Assembly: GCF_019635155.1 (NCBI RefSeq)
Contig: NZ_JAHBZY010000011.1
Span: 48,547-112,546, forward strand
DNA: 64,000 nt
Direction of reading: 5' to 3'
DNA from: Nitrosomonas sp.
Lineage (GTDB): Bacteria > Pseudomonadota > Gammaproteobacteria > Burkholderiales > Nitrosomonadaceae
The position numbers and the translations under genes are program-made. The notes under the pieces are model-generated. The model was not told where the DNA came from and searched no databases. It saw nothing but the letters and a program-made list of their open reading frames with translations. The stretch's first letter is position 1. Every line of letters begins with the position of its first letter. Shown piece after piece: positions 28,801 through 37,520 of the stretch.

Positions 28801-30672
28801 GCTGACGACGATATTGCCAATGCTGCCGGCTTGAATCATTTCATTGAAATACAACTCGATATTCTGATCGGACTGGAAGTCCGTGAAATCATCCCAAGGA
28901 TTGCTCCAGTAGAGCAGAGGATTCGAAGAAATCGTAGAGAAATTGAGCGTGGTATCGTCGCTGATACCGGCGTAGGGATTACCGGCCAGATCGGTAATGG
29001 CACCGCTATCGATCTTAATGCTGTAGGAAGTGTTAGGGATGAGATCAGCCGATGGATTGACTATGACTTGACCGAAATCGCTGAAGGTAATCTGGCTGGC
29101 GTCATTGATTGCGATAGTGCGGGTATCGGAGCCGTTGCTGATGACGATATTGCCAATGCCGCCTGGTTTAACGGCTTCATCGAAGTAAAGTTCGATGTTG
29201 CTATCAACTTGGAAATCGGTGGCTTCATCTCCAGGGTTACTCCAGTTCAAAAGCGGATCCGAATTGGTCGTTGTAAAACTCGGTGCGTTACTGAATCCAC
29301 CCCAGGCATTGCCCGAGGTATCCGTGACTGCGCCACTGGCAACCTGAATCTGGTAGGTGGAGCCGGGAATCAAGTCTTCCGTGGGATTGATAGTGACGAA
29401 GCCGTAGTTGACCGCGCCGCTGCTAAAGTAGTTGGTAATGGTTACCTGACTGGCGTCATTAATGGCGATGGTGCGGATATCGCTACCATTGCTGATGATA
29501 ATATCGCCTGATCCTGCCATGATCTCTTCATTGAAGCTGATAGTGATATTGTCATCAAGCTTGAATGACGATCCATCGTATGGCCAGCTCCATGATACTT
29601 GTGGTGCAACGGTGTCGGCGATGGTGGTAAAGTTGAAAGCTGAAGGGTCGGTAATACCTGCGAAAGAATTTCCCGATGTATCGTTGATCACGCCGCTTGC
29701 AATCTCGACATGATACGTTGTATTCGGCACCAGGTTGGCACTTGGGTTGATGGTGATCTTGCTACCGCTGAACATTACCTGATTGCTGTCATCGACTGCA
29801 ATTTCGCGAGTATCGGAACCGTTACTGATGATAATGTGACCGGTACCAGGTACAACCGCCTCATCAAAATTCAGAACAATATTATTGTTAACCGAATATG
29901 CATCAAAATCATCAAAAGGTTGTGTGGAAATCAGACTGGGCGGTATATTGTCCGAAAGGGAAGGTTCCAACGCGAACTGCAGGGTAGTGCTGATACTCCC
30001 GCCATGATCGTCGACAACGTCATAACGAAGTTCAATGTTGCCTTCATAGTTTGCTTCCGGCGTAAAAATCCATCCATCGGCGGTTTCCGTCAATAGACCA
30101 TGCGTTGCCGTTAGATTGATAATCGATAATGCGTCATTATCCGCATCCGTGAATCCTTGCAGCAGATCGCTGGTAAGAATTTTATAATCGGCATTTTTTG
30201 TTCCGGTGGGAAGGATGGCAGCCGTTCCGGTCAGCTCTGGCTCATGATTCAAACCATTGAGTGTGACGGTCGCCTTAGCCCAATTCAGCGGACTATCGCC
30301 TTGACCCAGTTTCATGGCGTAAATGAAGGAATCAGTTAAGCTTTCATCAACCGCCAAGTCCTTTAGTTTTGACTGCAGCTCCGGAGTTATGACGTAAGAT
30401 ACTTTGCCGTCCTGAGTAATCGAGATTTGCGCGCCTAACTCACTGTTATCGATCGAATTGACACTGTCTCGATTTAATAAATCGGATGGTTCATTCCATG
30501 CACCGCTGCCTTCATCTAACGACCATAGAACTTTGGATTGACCGCCTTGATCGTTTTTCAGGACATCCAAGATGTAACTGCTCCGGTTATTTAAGCTCGA
30601 GAAATTATCATTTTGTGCCTTTGAATTTTGCGCAAATGAATTTGGTTCTTCGATCGTTAAATCAGCAGGCAT
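25822..30672 (-). CDS. Giant surface/secreted protein with twelve Ig-like (Big_5) repeats
   Basis: 1616 residues. The ATG at 30672 is preferred for its GGGGAG ribosome site; upstream in-frame codons give an unlikely leader. The N-terminal 300 residues resemble cadherin/VCBS-type modules (LLQGFTDADNDALSI, YEGNIELRYDVVDDHGG). Twelve tandem repeats of about 108 residues follow, each with F(N/D)E.(V/I).AG..GNI.ISNGSDTR.IAI.D.SQVTF and DLIPNT.Y.I.I..GAITDL.GN.YAGI. These fit SbsA-like Ig domains. There is no classical signal peptide, RTX tract or LPXTG, so type I secretion is a guess. Later repeats are much more alike than the first two, implying recent amplification. An adhesin or biofilm role is inferred. 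Confidence 0.85.
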   Translation of the reverse strand: MPADLTIEEPNSFAQNSKAQNDNFSSLNNRSSYILDVLKNDQGGQSKVLWSLDEGSGAWNEPSDLLNRDSVNSIDNSELGAQISITQDGKVSYVITPELQSKLKDLAVDESLTDSFIYAMKLGQGDSPLNWAKATVTLNGLNHEPELTGTAAILPTGTKNADYKILTSDLLQGFTDADNDALSIINLTATHGLLTETADGWIFTPEANYEGNIELRYDVVDDHGGSISTTLQFALEPSLSDNIPPSLISTQPFDDFDAYSVNNNIVLNFDEAVVPGTGHIIISNGSDTREIAVDDSNQVMFSGSKITINPSANLVPNTTYHVEIASGVINDTSGNSFAGITDPSAFNFTTIADTVAPQVSWSWPYDGSSFKLDDNITISFNEEIMAGSGDIIISNGSDIRTIAINDASQVTITNYFSSGAVNYGFVTINPTEDLIPGSTYQIQVASGAVTDTSGNAWGGFSNAPSFTTTNSDPLLNWSNPGDEATDFQVDSNIELYFDEAVKPGGIGNIVISNGSDTRTIAINDASQITFSDFGQVIVNPSADLIPNTSYSIKIDSGAITDLAGNPYAGISDDTTLNFSTISSNPLLYWSNPWDDFTDFQSDQNIELYFNEMIQAGSIGNIVVSNGSDTRTIAINDTSQVTFDGYSGVSINPSTDLVPGTHYHIKIDSGAITDLAGNPYAGISDDTALDFFTITNEPRLSWSNPSDDYTDFPVDQNIVLSFNETVQAGSSGNIVISNGSDTRIIPITDTSQVTFNGGKVTIDPAADLIPNTNYSIRIDNGAITDLTGNAYAGINDDTVLNFSTVSSEPRLSWTNPWDNTPDFPADNNIELSFNEMVKAGSSGNIVISNGSDTRTIAINDSSQVTFSDYGSVIINPSSDLIPNTHYSVKIDNGAITDLAGNAYAGISDNTTLDFSTVTTEPRLTWSNPWDDFTDFQADQNIVLYFNQTVKQGANGNIIISNGSDTRTIAINDTSQVTFDGDRIVTINPLTDLVPGTHYSIKIDNGAITDLDGNAYAGISDSSTLDFFTITTEPRLSGSYPWDDSTDFQVDQNIELYFNELVQAGSTGNIVISNGSDTRTIAINDTSQVTFNGYGGVSINPSADLIPGTHYHIKIDSGAITDLDGNAYVGISDDTTLNFSTITTEPQLSWSDPLDNATEFQVDHNIELHFNEAVQAGSSGNIVISNGSDTRTIDIHDNSQVTINGGKVTINPSADLIPNTHYNIKIDNGAITDLTGNAYAGINDDTTLDFSTVTSEPRLSWSNPWDDYTGFQIDQNIELYFDEGIQAGTSGNIVISNGSDTRTIAISDSSQVTFNGSMVTINPLADLVPFTDYSIHIDNGAITDLAGNIYAGISDDTTLNFSTITTEPQLSWSNPWDDFTDFQVDQNIVLYFNQTVKQGANGNIIISNGSDTRTIAINDASQVSFDGYNGVTINPIADLIPDTHYSIKIDNGAIVDSEGNAYAGINDDTTLDFSTITTEPRLSWSNPWDDYTDFQVGQNIELYFNEWVQAGSAGNIIITNGSDTRTIAANDSSQITFNGSKVTINPILDLVPNTGYSVLIDSGAIMDVDGNAYAGISDDTALNFTTAADDGTLIVSPVIIGSPGLADSDIAGSNFPII
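25980..29900 (-). repeat. Tandem ~0.32 kb coding repeats inside the Ig-repeat gene
   Basis: The twelve Ig-domain units also repeat at DNA level with a period of roughly 310-340 bp. The most homogeneous copies lie between about 26,000 and 29,200. Long antisense open frames in this interval are mirror images of the repeats, not genes. The array is prone to copy-number change by recombination. Confidence 0.85.
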
Positions 30673-31054
30673 AACATTTTCTCCCCAAAATGTGGCAGTA
30701 ACTACTTTGTTTAACAGCGATGAGTTAATTTGTTTATATGAGACTGACCAAGCGTACGCTAAGAAAAATGATATTGATGTGAGAAAAATCACGTTTTAAA
30801 TGAGCTAATTCTCGGAGTTAGTTGATTCAGATTCTGAATTGATTCTGAGGAATATGTCGCTGGTTAAGATGAGGTTGAACAAGATCCTTGGTTGATTCAT
30901 TCATTAATTTGGATCTGCGTATAAGTATATAAATATTAATTATATTTTCATTAGTGATGAGCAATAATGCGGTTTTCTTTGATACCGGCGAAAGGATTCG
31001 AGTAACATTGCCCTCTTATCGTTACTTATATTTCTGAGACCGATTCCGTTCGAT
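30673..31054. other. Divergent intergenic region, no gene recognised
   Basis: AT-rich region holding the promoters of the Ig-repeat gene (minus strand) and the M14-type gene (plus strand). No RNA gene or riboswitch is seen. Confidence 0.4.
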
Positions 31055-32086
31055 ATGATGCGCCCGCCGCCGACGATTCAACAATCATTTCCCGAATTAG
31101 AGCAAGTCGAGGCGATTGTGCAGGAGGATCATGCTGGCTATTTGCATAGCCGGGTATTGTGCCGGGTGCCACATGGTGAAAGTGCATTGCCGGTTTATGC
31201 GCTGACATTGGGTAACCACGATCCGGGAGTGCCCTGTGTAACGTATGTTGCCGGTGTGCATGGGCTGGAACGTATCGGCACGCAAGTCGTCATTGCGTAT
31301 CTCGAAGGACTGTTGGAGCGGTTGAAATGGGACCGGGTTTTGGCTGATATGCTGCAGCGGGTTCGGATTCATTTTCTGCCGATCGTCAATCCCGCCGGGA
31401 TGTTAAACAACACGCGCGCGAATGGACAAGGAGTTGATTTAATGCGTAACGCGCCGGTTGATAGTCATGAAAAGACCATCTGGCTGGCTGGCGGACACCG
31501 GATTTCACCCGCTTTGCCGTGGTACCGCGGCAAAAGCAATGAACCGATGCAAGCTGAGGCGCAAGCATTATGCGATTTTATCGCGCAGCAAGTGTTTCCC
31601 GCACCGTTCAGCCTCGTGCTCGATTGCCACTCCGGTTTCGGTTTTCGCAATCAAATCTGGTTTCCATATGCACGAAGCCGGTTGGAACCGATCAAGCACC
31701 TGAAGGAAGTTTGTTATTTGCGCAGCTTATTTATGCAAACCTACCCGCATCAGGATTACCTGTTCGAGCCGCAATCGCAGCATTATCTGGTGCACGGCGA
31801 TCTGTGGGATTTTCTGTATTTGCAGTCGTTGGAACAGAGCAATGTTTTTCTGCCGCTGACATTGGAAATGGGTTCGTGGCGCTGGATTCGCAAGAATCCG
31901 CTGCAATTGCGGCAATTGCTCGGGTTGTATCATCCGATCAAACCGCACCGGCTTAACCGGGTGTTAAGAAGCCATTTGATTCTGATGGAATTTTTATTGC
32001 ACGCTACCTTGTCGTACCAACACTGGTTCGATCGCGGCGATGCGGCGCAGTTGGAGCAACAAGCGCTGGCATTATGGTATTCATGA
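31055..32086 (+). CDS. M14-family zinc carboxypeptidase-like protein
   Basis: 343 residues, probably cytoplasmic as no signal peptide is seen. It has the M14 metal-site pattern HxxE in GVHGLERIG, the second zinc His in LDCHSGFGF, and a likely catalytic Glu in LTLEMGSWRW. INPAG-type substrate wording occurs as PIVNPAGMLNNTR. The substrate is unknown; relatives include DUF2817-type and succinylglutamate desuccinylase-like peptidases. It overlaps the next gene by four bases (ATGA), so the two are translationally coupled. Confidence 0.75.
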   Translation: MMRPPPTIQQSFPELEQVEAIVQEDHAGYLHSRVLCRVPHGESALPVYALTLGNHDPGVPCVTYVAGVHGLERIGTQVVIAYLEGLLERLKWDRVLADMLQRVRIHFLPIVNPAGMLNNTRANGQGVDLMRNAPVDSHEKTIWLAGGHRISPALPWYRGKSNEPMQAEAQALCDFIAQQVFPAPFSLVLDCHSGFGFRNQIWFPYARSRLEPIKHLKEVCYLRSLFMQTYPHQDYLFEPQSQHYLVHGDLWDFLYLQSLEQSNVFLPLTLEMGSWRWIRKNPLQLRQLLGLYHPIKPHRLNRVLRSHLILMEFLLHATLSYQHWFDRGDAAQLEQQALALWYS

Positions 32087-32832
32087 ATCGTTCGCCGCAT
32101 TTCGTGTTGCTTCGCGGTTTGTGGCGTGAAGCGCGGCATTGGGGTGAATTCTCTATTCATTTACAGCAACAATTTCCCGGCGCGTTGATCAGCACGCCGG
32201 ATATTCCCGGTAATGGTATGCGCTATCAGGAAGCCAGTCCAAGCACCATTGCCGGTATGACTGAAGCACTGCGTCAGCAGGTCGATTTAAGTCAACCGAT
32301 CCGGCTGATTGCGTTGTCGATGGGCGGCATGATCGCCATCGACTGGATGACCCGCTATTCCGCGGAAATCGAAGCAGCCGTATTGATCAACACCAGCGCC
32401 AGACCGCTGTCGCCGTTTTACCACCGCCTGCGCTGGATGGCTTATCCGCAGGTTCTGCCTCTGATCTTTCGTTCCGCTGCGCAAAGGGAAGCGGACATTC
32501 TGCGATTGACTTCCAATCGCCATCCACACGATACAAAACTGCTCGAATCCTGGCAGCACTGGCAACGACAAAATCCGGTCTCGCCAGCCAACGCGAGAAA
32601 CCAACTGCTCGCCGCCATGAAATTTTCAGTGACCACAAAACCGCAACAACCGCTGCTTGCCGTCACCAGCCGAGCGGACCGGCTGGTGGATTACCGTTGT
32701 AGCCAAAGACTGGCGAAAACCTGGAATGCTGATTATGTGGAACACGAATCCGCCGGGCATGACTTGCCGTTGGATGAGCCGGCGTGGTTGGTTGAAATTA
32801 TTCAGCGATGGTTTGCTGCGGCAGTTGACTAA
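32083..32832 (+). CDS. Alpha/beta-fold hydrolase
   Basis: 249 residues counted from the ATG at 32083, which overlaps the upstream stop as ATGA; an in-frame ATG at 32074 is also possible. The serine nucleophile lies in ALSMGGM, the acid in TSRADRLVDY and the His in SAGHDLPLDEP, giving a complete triad. LRGLWREARHWGEF provides the oxyanion-hole strand. Esterase- or thioesterase-like. Coupling with the M14-type peptidase suggests they act on related or sequential substrates, but this is not known. A terminator follows. Confidence 0.8.
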   Translation: MNRSPHFVLLRGLWREARHWGEFSIHLQQQFPGALISTPDIPGNGMRYQEASPSTIAGMTEALRQQVDLSQPIRLIALSMGGMIAIDWMTRYSAEIEAAVLINTSARPLSPFYHRLRWMAYPQVLPLIFRSAAQREADILRLTSNRHPHDTKLLESWQHWQRQNPVSPANARNQLLAAMKFSVTTKPQQPLLAVTSRADRLVDYRCSQRLAKTWNADYVEHESAGHDLPLDEPAWLVEIIQRWFAAAVD

Positions 32833-32839
32833 TTAATCG

Positions 32840-32866
32840 CCCCGGATTTTCCGGGGATTCTTTGTC
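32840..32866 (+). terminator. Rho-independent terminator
   Basis: Stem CCCCGGA/TCCGGGG with a TTT loop at 32840-32856, followed by a T-rich tail (ATTCTTTGTCTT), 8 bases after the hydrolase stop. Confidence 0.85.
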
Positions 32867-32908
32867 TTGAGTCAAGCTGTATCGGCTTGTCCCTCCAGTA
32901 TGCCCGGT

Positions 32909-35437
32909 TTATTTCGCTTTCAATGCTAACGGATTTAGTGTCAGTTGCTGATAGTAATTCACCCACGAAGCGTATTTCTCCGGCATCGCCCAGACACGGT
33001 AGTGCAGACGCGACATGATGACCGGATCACTCAACAATACCAGACGGCGATCGTAGTTGAGTTTATCAGGGGTTTCATTCAGCGTCTGTTCAACGTGACG
33101 ATCGCGGGCAACCTCAAGCACTTTGCTCTCGCGGTGGCGCGCGGTGGCTATCGCCGTCGCCAGCGCGTTGAATGATGGATGAAACACGGCATGCATAAAG
33201 CCATCGCCCAGCGTGCGGTTGCGATTCATCACCAGATAGTTGTTTGTATCCACCAGCACCTGAGGCGGCGAATATTCTTCCGGAATCAGGAACAGTTTCC
33301 AGCGTTTGGCGCGCAGGCCAACAGATGAGCGGCTGGAAATAACCGACACAAGCGGTGACAGAATCAGCGAGAAGACGATAGGTGCCAGCCAGAACAAGAA
33401 GCGCAGATCAAGCCACGCCATTCCGACGGCCCATACCAGCCCCAGCAGTAGTTGAGAACCATGACGCCTAAAGGCTTCACTCCACGGGGTGGAATCATCG
33501 TCACGTTGCGGCGAGTTCCACACCACTTCCCAGCCAAGGAACGCGCTGACCACGAATACGGTGTGGAATAGCATACGCACCGGCGCCAGCAGCACCGAGA
33601 AAAGTACCTCTAATAGCAGGGAGGTCGTGACGCGAATGAATCCGCCGTACTCTTTCGTTCCCTTGCACCAAATAAGCAGAATACTCAGCAACTTGGGTAG
33701 AAACAGTAGCATCATGGTCGAGGCTAACAACGCGATCGCCAGTTCCGGCCGCCACCGCGGCCACACCGGAAAAAGCTGGTACGGTTGCAGGAAGTATTGT
33801 GGTTCCGTGAGCGTATGCACCACCTGCAGCGCGGTGGAGAGCGCAAGGAACATAAACCACAGCGGTGCCGAAAGATAGGACATGACGCCGGTCAGGAACA
33901 CCGCGCGGTGTACCGGATGCATGCCTTTCACCAGGAACAGGCGGAAGTTCATCAGGTTGCCGTGACACCAGCGGCGGTCGCGCTTAAGTTCATCCAGCAG
34001 GTTCGGCGGCAGTTCTTCATAAGAACCCGGCAGATCGTAAGCGATCCAAACTCCCCACCCCGCACGGCGCATTAACGCCGCTTCCACGAAGTCGTGAGAG
34101 AGAATGGAACCTGCGAAAGAACCCTCACCCGGCAGCGGCGCCAATGCACAGTGTTCAATAAACGGTTTCACACGGATGATGGCGTTGTGGCCCCAGTAAT
34201 GTGATTCCCCTAATTGCCAGAAGTGCAGGCCGGCAGTAAACAACGGTCCGTAAACGCGTGTCGCAAACTGCTGGCAACGTGCGTAGAGGGTATTCATGCC
34301 TGAGGCTTTCGGCGACGACTGAATGATGCCGGCATTCGGGTTAGCCTCCATCAAGCGTACCAGATTGGTCAGACATTCTCCTGACATCACCGAGTCAGCA
34401 TCCAGTACCACCATGTAGCTGTATTGGTTGCCCCAGCGGCGGCAGAAATCGTCAATATTGCCGCTCTTACGCTTCACGCGGCGGCGACGGCGGCGATAGA
34501 AGACCCGGCCTTCGCCCTGAACCTCTGCAATCAGCTCTATCCACGCTTTCTGTTCCGCAACACAGATATCAGGGTTGTAGCTGTCGCTCAGAATATAGAC
34601 ATCAAAGTGCTGTTGTTGACCTGTCGCTTTCACTGACTCCCAGGTCGCACGCAATCCGGCGAATACGCGATTCACGTCTTCGTTGCAGATAGGCATAATC
34701 AACGCCGTACGGTGCTTAGGATTGAGTGGCACATCCCTTGCCGCCGATGCGGAAATACTGTATTTGTCTTTACCGATCAGTAGTTGCAAAAAGCCCATCA
34801 GTGCCGTCCAGAAGCCGGCGGATATCCAGCAGAAGAGAATAGCGAAAAGGATCAAAATGCCGCTTTGCAGGATATAAGGCAGCAGCTGCATAAATGATAC
34901 CCACATATCCTGGTCAACCATATCGACCGGATTGATTAGCGCCCAACCTTGGTAAGGAAGGATGGTTTTCATATACCAAGTCGCAACCACGGTTTGCGAC
35001 AACGTCAGCAGCAGCAAAATGTAGCGGCGGATGGTGCCGGCGGTGCGCCATTGCTGTTCGTGAGTTTGCTCCTCCTTCGTCAGCCGCGACACATAGCGCG
35101 GCGTGATATCGCGTCCGCGCAGATGATCCCAGAACCGGCTAATCGGATTGATGCGCCACGGTTCCGGTAACATCGATGAACGCGTCGTTTTGGGCATCGT
35201 CTCGAGTTGCGTGCGTTCTTCGCTGTCGTTATGCAGTTGCCCGTCAACCAGAGAATCAGGCCAGCTCTGCTCAAGTCGCGCTTTCACAGACCCCAGCGGC
35301 GAATCATCTTCACGCACATAGTGATGATGTTCAGGATCCAGCGCCTCATGAAGGGCGTGAATATTCATTGCCGGCAACGCCGCTTTCTCAGCGTCAGTCA
35401 GCGGCAACGCGTCAATATACTGAGTTACCTTATTCAT
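32909..35437 (-). CDS. opgH: Osmoregulated periplasmic glucan glucosyltransferase OpgH (MdoH)
   Basis: 842-residue inner-membrane glucosyltransferase that polymerises UDP-glucose into osmoregulated periplasmic glucans. It has several N- and C-terminal membrane helices around a GT2 domain ([37 protein letters not shown]). The start at 35437 begins [15 protein letters not shown] and overlaps the opgG stop by eight bases (ATGAATAA), the same junction as I recall in E. coli. Long stretches such as [20 protein letters not shown] and [20 protein letters not shown] appear identical to enterobacterial MdoH. This is far closer than expected for a betaproteobacterial orthologue and suggests recent transfer. 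Confidence 0.97.
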   Translation of the reverse strand: MNKVTQYIDALPLTDAEKAALPAMNIHALHEALDPEHHHYVREDDSPLGSVKARLEQSWPDSLVDGQLHNDSEERTQLETMPKTTRSSMLPEPWRINPISRFWDHLRGRDITPRYVSRLTKEEQTHEQQWRTAGTIRRYILLLLTLSQTVVATWYMKTILPYQGWALINPVDMVDQDMWVSFMQLLPYILQSGILILFAILFCWISAGFWTALMGFLQLLIGKDKYSISASAARDVPLNPKHRTALIMPICNEDVNRVFAGLRATWESVKATGQQQHFDVYILSDSYNPDICVAEQKAWIELIAEVQGEGRVFYRRRRRRVKRKSGNIDDFCRRWGNQYSYMVVLDADSVMSGECLTNLVRLMEANPNAGIIQSSPKASGMNTLYARCQQFATRVYGPLFTAGLHFWQLGESHYWGHNAIIRVKPFIEHCALAPLPGEGSFAGSILSHDFVEAALMRRAGWGVWIAYDLPGSYEELPPNLLDELKRDRRWCHGNLMNFRLFLVKGMHPVHRAVFLTGVMSYLSAPLWFMFLALSTALQVVHTLTEPQYFLQPYQLFPVWPRWRPELAIALLASTMMLLFLPKLLSILLIWCKGTKEYGGFIRVTTSLLLEVLFSVLLAPVRMLFHTVFVVSAFLGWEVVWNSPQRDDDSTPWSEAFRRHGSQLLLGLVWAVGMAWLDLRFLFWLAPIVFSLILSPLVSVISSRSSVGLRAKRWKLFLIPEEYSPPQVLVDTNNYLVMNRNRTLGDGFMHAVFHPSFNALATAIATARHRESKVLEVARDRHVEQTLNETPDKLNYDRRLVLLSDPVIMSRLHYRVWAMPEKYASWVNYYQQLTLNPLALKAK

Positions 35438-36986
35438 CAGCAGGTAACTGATAGCTCCAGGTTTCACTCAGCATCTGGTCACCGCTGATTAGCGCAGCGC
35501 GCATCTCAGTGATTTTCTTTACATCTTTCACTTTTACACGCAGCATCAAACGCCAGCCTTTAATGACCGGATTGTAACGCACGCTGCTCTCGACAATTTC
35601 ACCATTGTCGTCAATACTGGCCTGAGCCGCAACAGGCGTATCCTGCGGCAACTTCTTCATCTCCGTGCCGGTGAAATCGACGACGAAAGCGATTGTGCCA
35701 TCAGGCCGGCGAATCAGATTAGACTGTTTTACATCACCCGTTGAGCGGAGAGTCTGCACGACGTACGCATTATCCGGTGTATGCAGTTTGTCTTCATCGC
35801 GACTGAAGGTGATGGCGTATTTGAAATTCATCTCTTGACCAATTTCCGGCAGTTGATCCGGCGTCCAGAAAGCGACGATGTTGTCGTTGGTTTCGTCGTT
35901 GGTTGGAATTTCCACCAATTCGACTCTGCCTTTGCCCCATTCCCCTTTCGGCGTTATCCACGCGCTCGGACGCAGATCGTAACGGTCATCCAAATCTTCA
36001 AAACGCAAGAATTGACGGCCACGTTGCAGCAGACCAAAGCCCTGCGGGTTTTCCATGAAGAAACTACTGATGGCCAGATATTTCGGATTGCTCAGTGGAC
36101 GCCAGATCCACTCTCCATTACCGGTGTGAATGGCGAGGCCGTTAGAATCATGTAACTCAGGACGGAAATTCGTCGCCGGAGAAGGCTGGTTAGAGCCAAA
36201 CAGGAACATGCTCGTCAATGGTGCAACGCCCAGCTTGCCGATCTTATCGCGCAGATAGATTTTCGATTGAACGTCGATCACGATATCGCGGCCCATGAGG
36301 ATCATGACAAAGCGGTAAGCGCCCGTCGCGCGCGGAGAGTCGAGTAGTGCATAGATTGTCAGGCGCTTGTCAGCCGGTTTAGGCCGCTCGATCCAGAATT
36401 CCCGGAACCGGGGAAACTCTTCGCCGGAAGGCAGAGCGGTGTCGATAGCCAGGCCGCGTGCGGAAAGACCATAAACCTGGCCTGCACCTATCACGCGAAA
36501 ATAGCTGGCGCCGAGCATACTGAGAATTTCGTCGTTTTTATTTTTGCTATTGATCGGATACAGTACCTTGAAGCCGGCAAAACCAAGCTCTTTCACCGTG
36601 TCTTTGTCATGCTGGACATCGCCAAAATTGAAATAATCAGAACTGTATTTGATTTTATGTACTGATGTGGCGGTTACTTCATTAATTTCGACGGGCGTAT
36701 CGAAGTACATGCCCTGGTGGTAAAACTCAAGTTTGAATGGAGTCTTCAGGCTGCTCCAGTAAGCTTTATCATGATTAAACTGAATCTGCTGATAATCCGC
36801 ATATTTCATGTCGCGGAATACGGAGGGCAAGTTGCTTTTCGGCGTTTCATAGCTTTTGCCGGCTAATAATTGAGCCTGTTTTGCGACATCATCGATGGTA
36901 AAGGCCCAAGCCGACGAGGTATACAGGATCAGCATCACTGCCGTGCCCAACCAATACATTTTTATCATTTGTATCTTATATTTCAT
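35430..36986 (-). CDS. opgG: Periplasmic glucan biosynthesis protein OpgG (MdoG)
   Basis: 518 residues with a signal peptide ending [10 protein letters not shown]. It acts in the periplasm with OpgH on branching or release of glucans. From memory, enterobacterial MdoG shares stretches such as [20 protein letters not shown] and [20 protein letters not shown], and even the signal peptide region looks alike. AGAGGT lies 7 bases before the ATG at 36986; an internal ATG at 36968 matches the E. coli start better. It is the first gene of the opgGH operon. Only one internal segment ([13 protein letters not shown]) differs noticeably from what I recall. Confidence 0.97.
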   Translation of the reverse strand: MKYKIQMIKMYWLGTAVMLILYTSSAWAFTIDDVAKQAQLLAGKSYETPKSNLPSVFRDMKYADYQQIQFNHDKAYWSSLKTPFKLEFYHQGMYFDTPVEINEVTATSVHKIKYSSDYFNFGDVQHDKDTVKELGFAGFKVLYPINSKNKNDEILSMLGASYFRVIGAGQVYGLSARGLAIDTALPSGEEFPRFREFWIERPKPADKRLTIYALLDSPRATGAYRFVMILMGRDIVIDVQSKIYLRDKIGKLGVAPLTSMFLFGSNQPSPATNFRPELHDSNGLAIHTGNGEWIWRPLSNPKYLAISSFFMENPQGFGLLQRGRQFLRFEDLDDRYDLRPSAWITPKGEWGKGRVELVEIPTNDETNDNIVAFWTPDQLPEIGQEMNFKYAITFSRDEDKLHTPDNAYVVQTLRSTGDVKQSNLIRRPDGTIAFVVDFTGTEMKKLPQDTPVAAQASIDDNGEIVESSVRYNPVIKGWRLMLRVKVKDVKKITEMRAALISGDQMLSETWSYQLPADE

Positions 36987-37308
36987 CGTGTTACCTCTTA
37001 TGCACTTATATATCGGTCCAATTCGTTTTAATGAAAGCTCAAGTAATCCGGCAACAGAATTCCCATTTTGTTCATCGCGTTACTCATGGGTTAAGCAAAT
37101 GGAAGTATGAGGTATGCTGATTCTCATGGAGTCCGAAGTTTCATAAAATGAAGACATGAAATGGAGGACGAAGATGGACACCTAAATGGGATTTTTTGGC
37201 CAGAAGCGTAATTTGTTATGTATTCCTTCCACAACTCCAAACCGTGACTTCAGTCCTTGGGCTGCGTATCTCAAATTGGTGAATGCATTAAGTTTGTAAT
37301 AACGACCA
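36987..37308. other. Upstream region of opgG, no gene recognised
   Basis: Contains the opgG promoter and an unassigned stretch up to the short repeat at 37309. No coding frame, tRNA or terminator could be supported. Confidence 0.4.
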
Positions 37309-37447
37309 GAGACCTTTGCACGGTGTCATGAGCGGTACGAGAATAAGGCAAAAATTTGCGAAAAGCGGAGTTTACACGGGGTAAATGAGCATTTTCGCAA
37401 ATTTTTAACGCAATTACCGTGCCGCGTAGTAACCGTGCAAAGGTTTC
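37309..37447 (-). repeat. Short TIR element (MITE-like), copy 2
   Basis: A 139 bp unit that is the reverse-complement counterpart of 915-1054. Its ends are GAGACCTTTGCACGGT and the complement of GAAACCTTTGCACGGT. The body (for example GGCAAAAATTTGCG and TTTACACGGGGTAAATGAGC) matches copy 1 on the other strand. It stops 73 bases before the olsF-like ATG. No target duplication is clear. Confidence 0.85.
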
Positions 37448-37520
37448 AACCAATGTCATCATCCTGTCACACTGATTCACTATCGTATCCAGTATGCAAT
37501 TTTCATAATGGAGTCATTGG

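Noticed and set aside
25980-29900. Long plus-strand open frames (for example 28684-29511) and regular DNA repeats suggesting overlapping genes or a CRISPR array
   Set aside because: They are the antisense image of the Ig-repeat gene. The period is about 0.32 kb with coding repeats, not short repeats with unique spacers.
36986-37308. IS3-like start (ATGAA...TGGAGGACGAAG) near 37150
   Set aside because: No sustained reading frame or inverted ends; the resemblance is too short to support.
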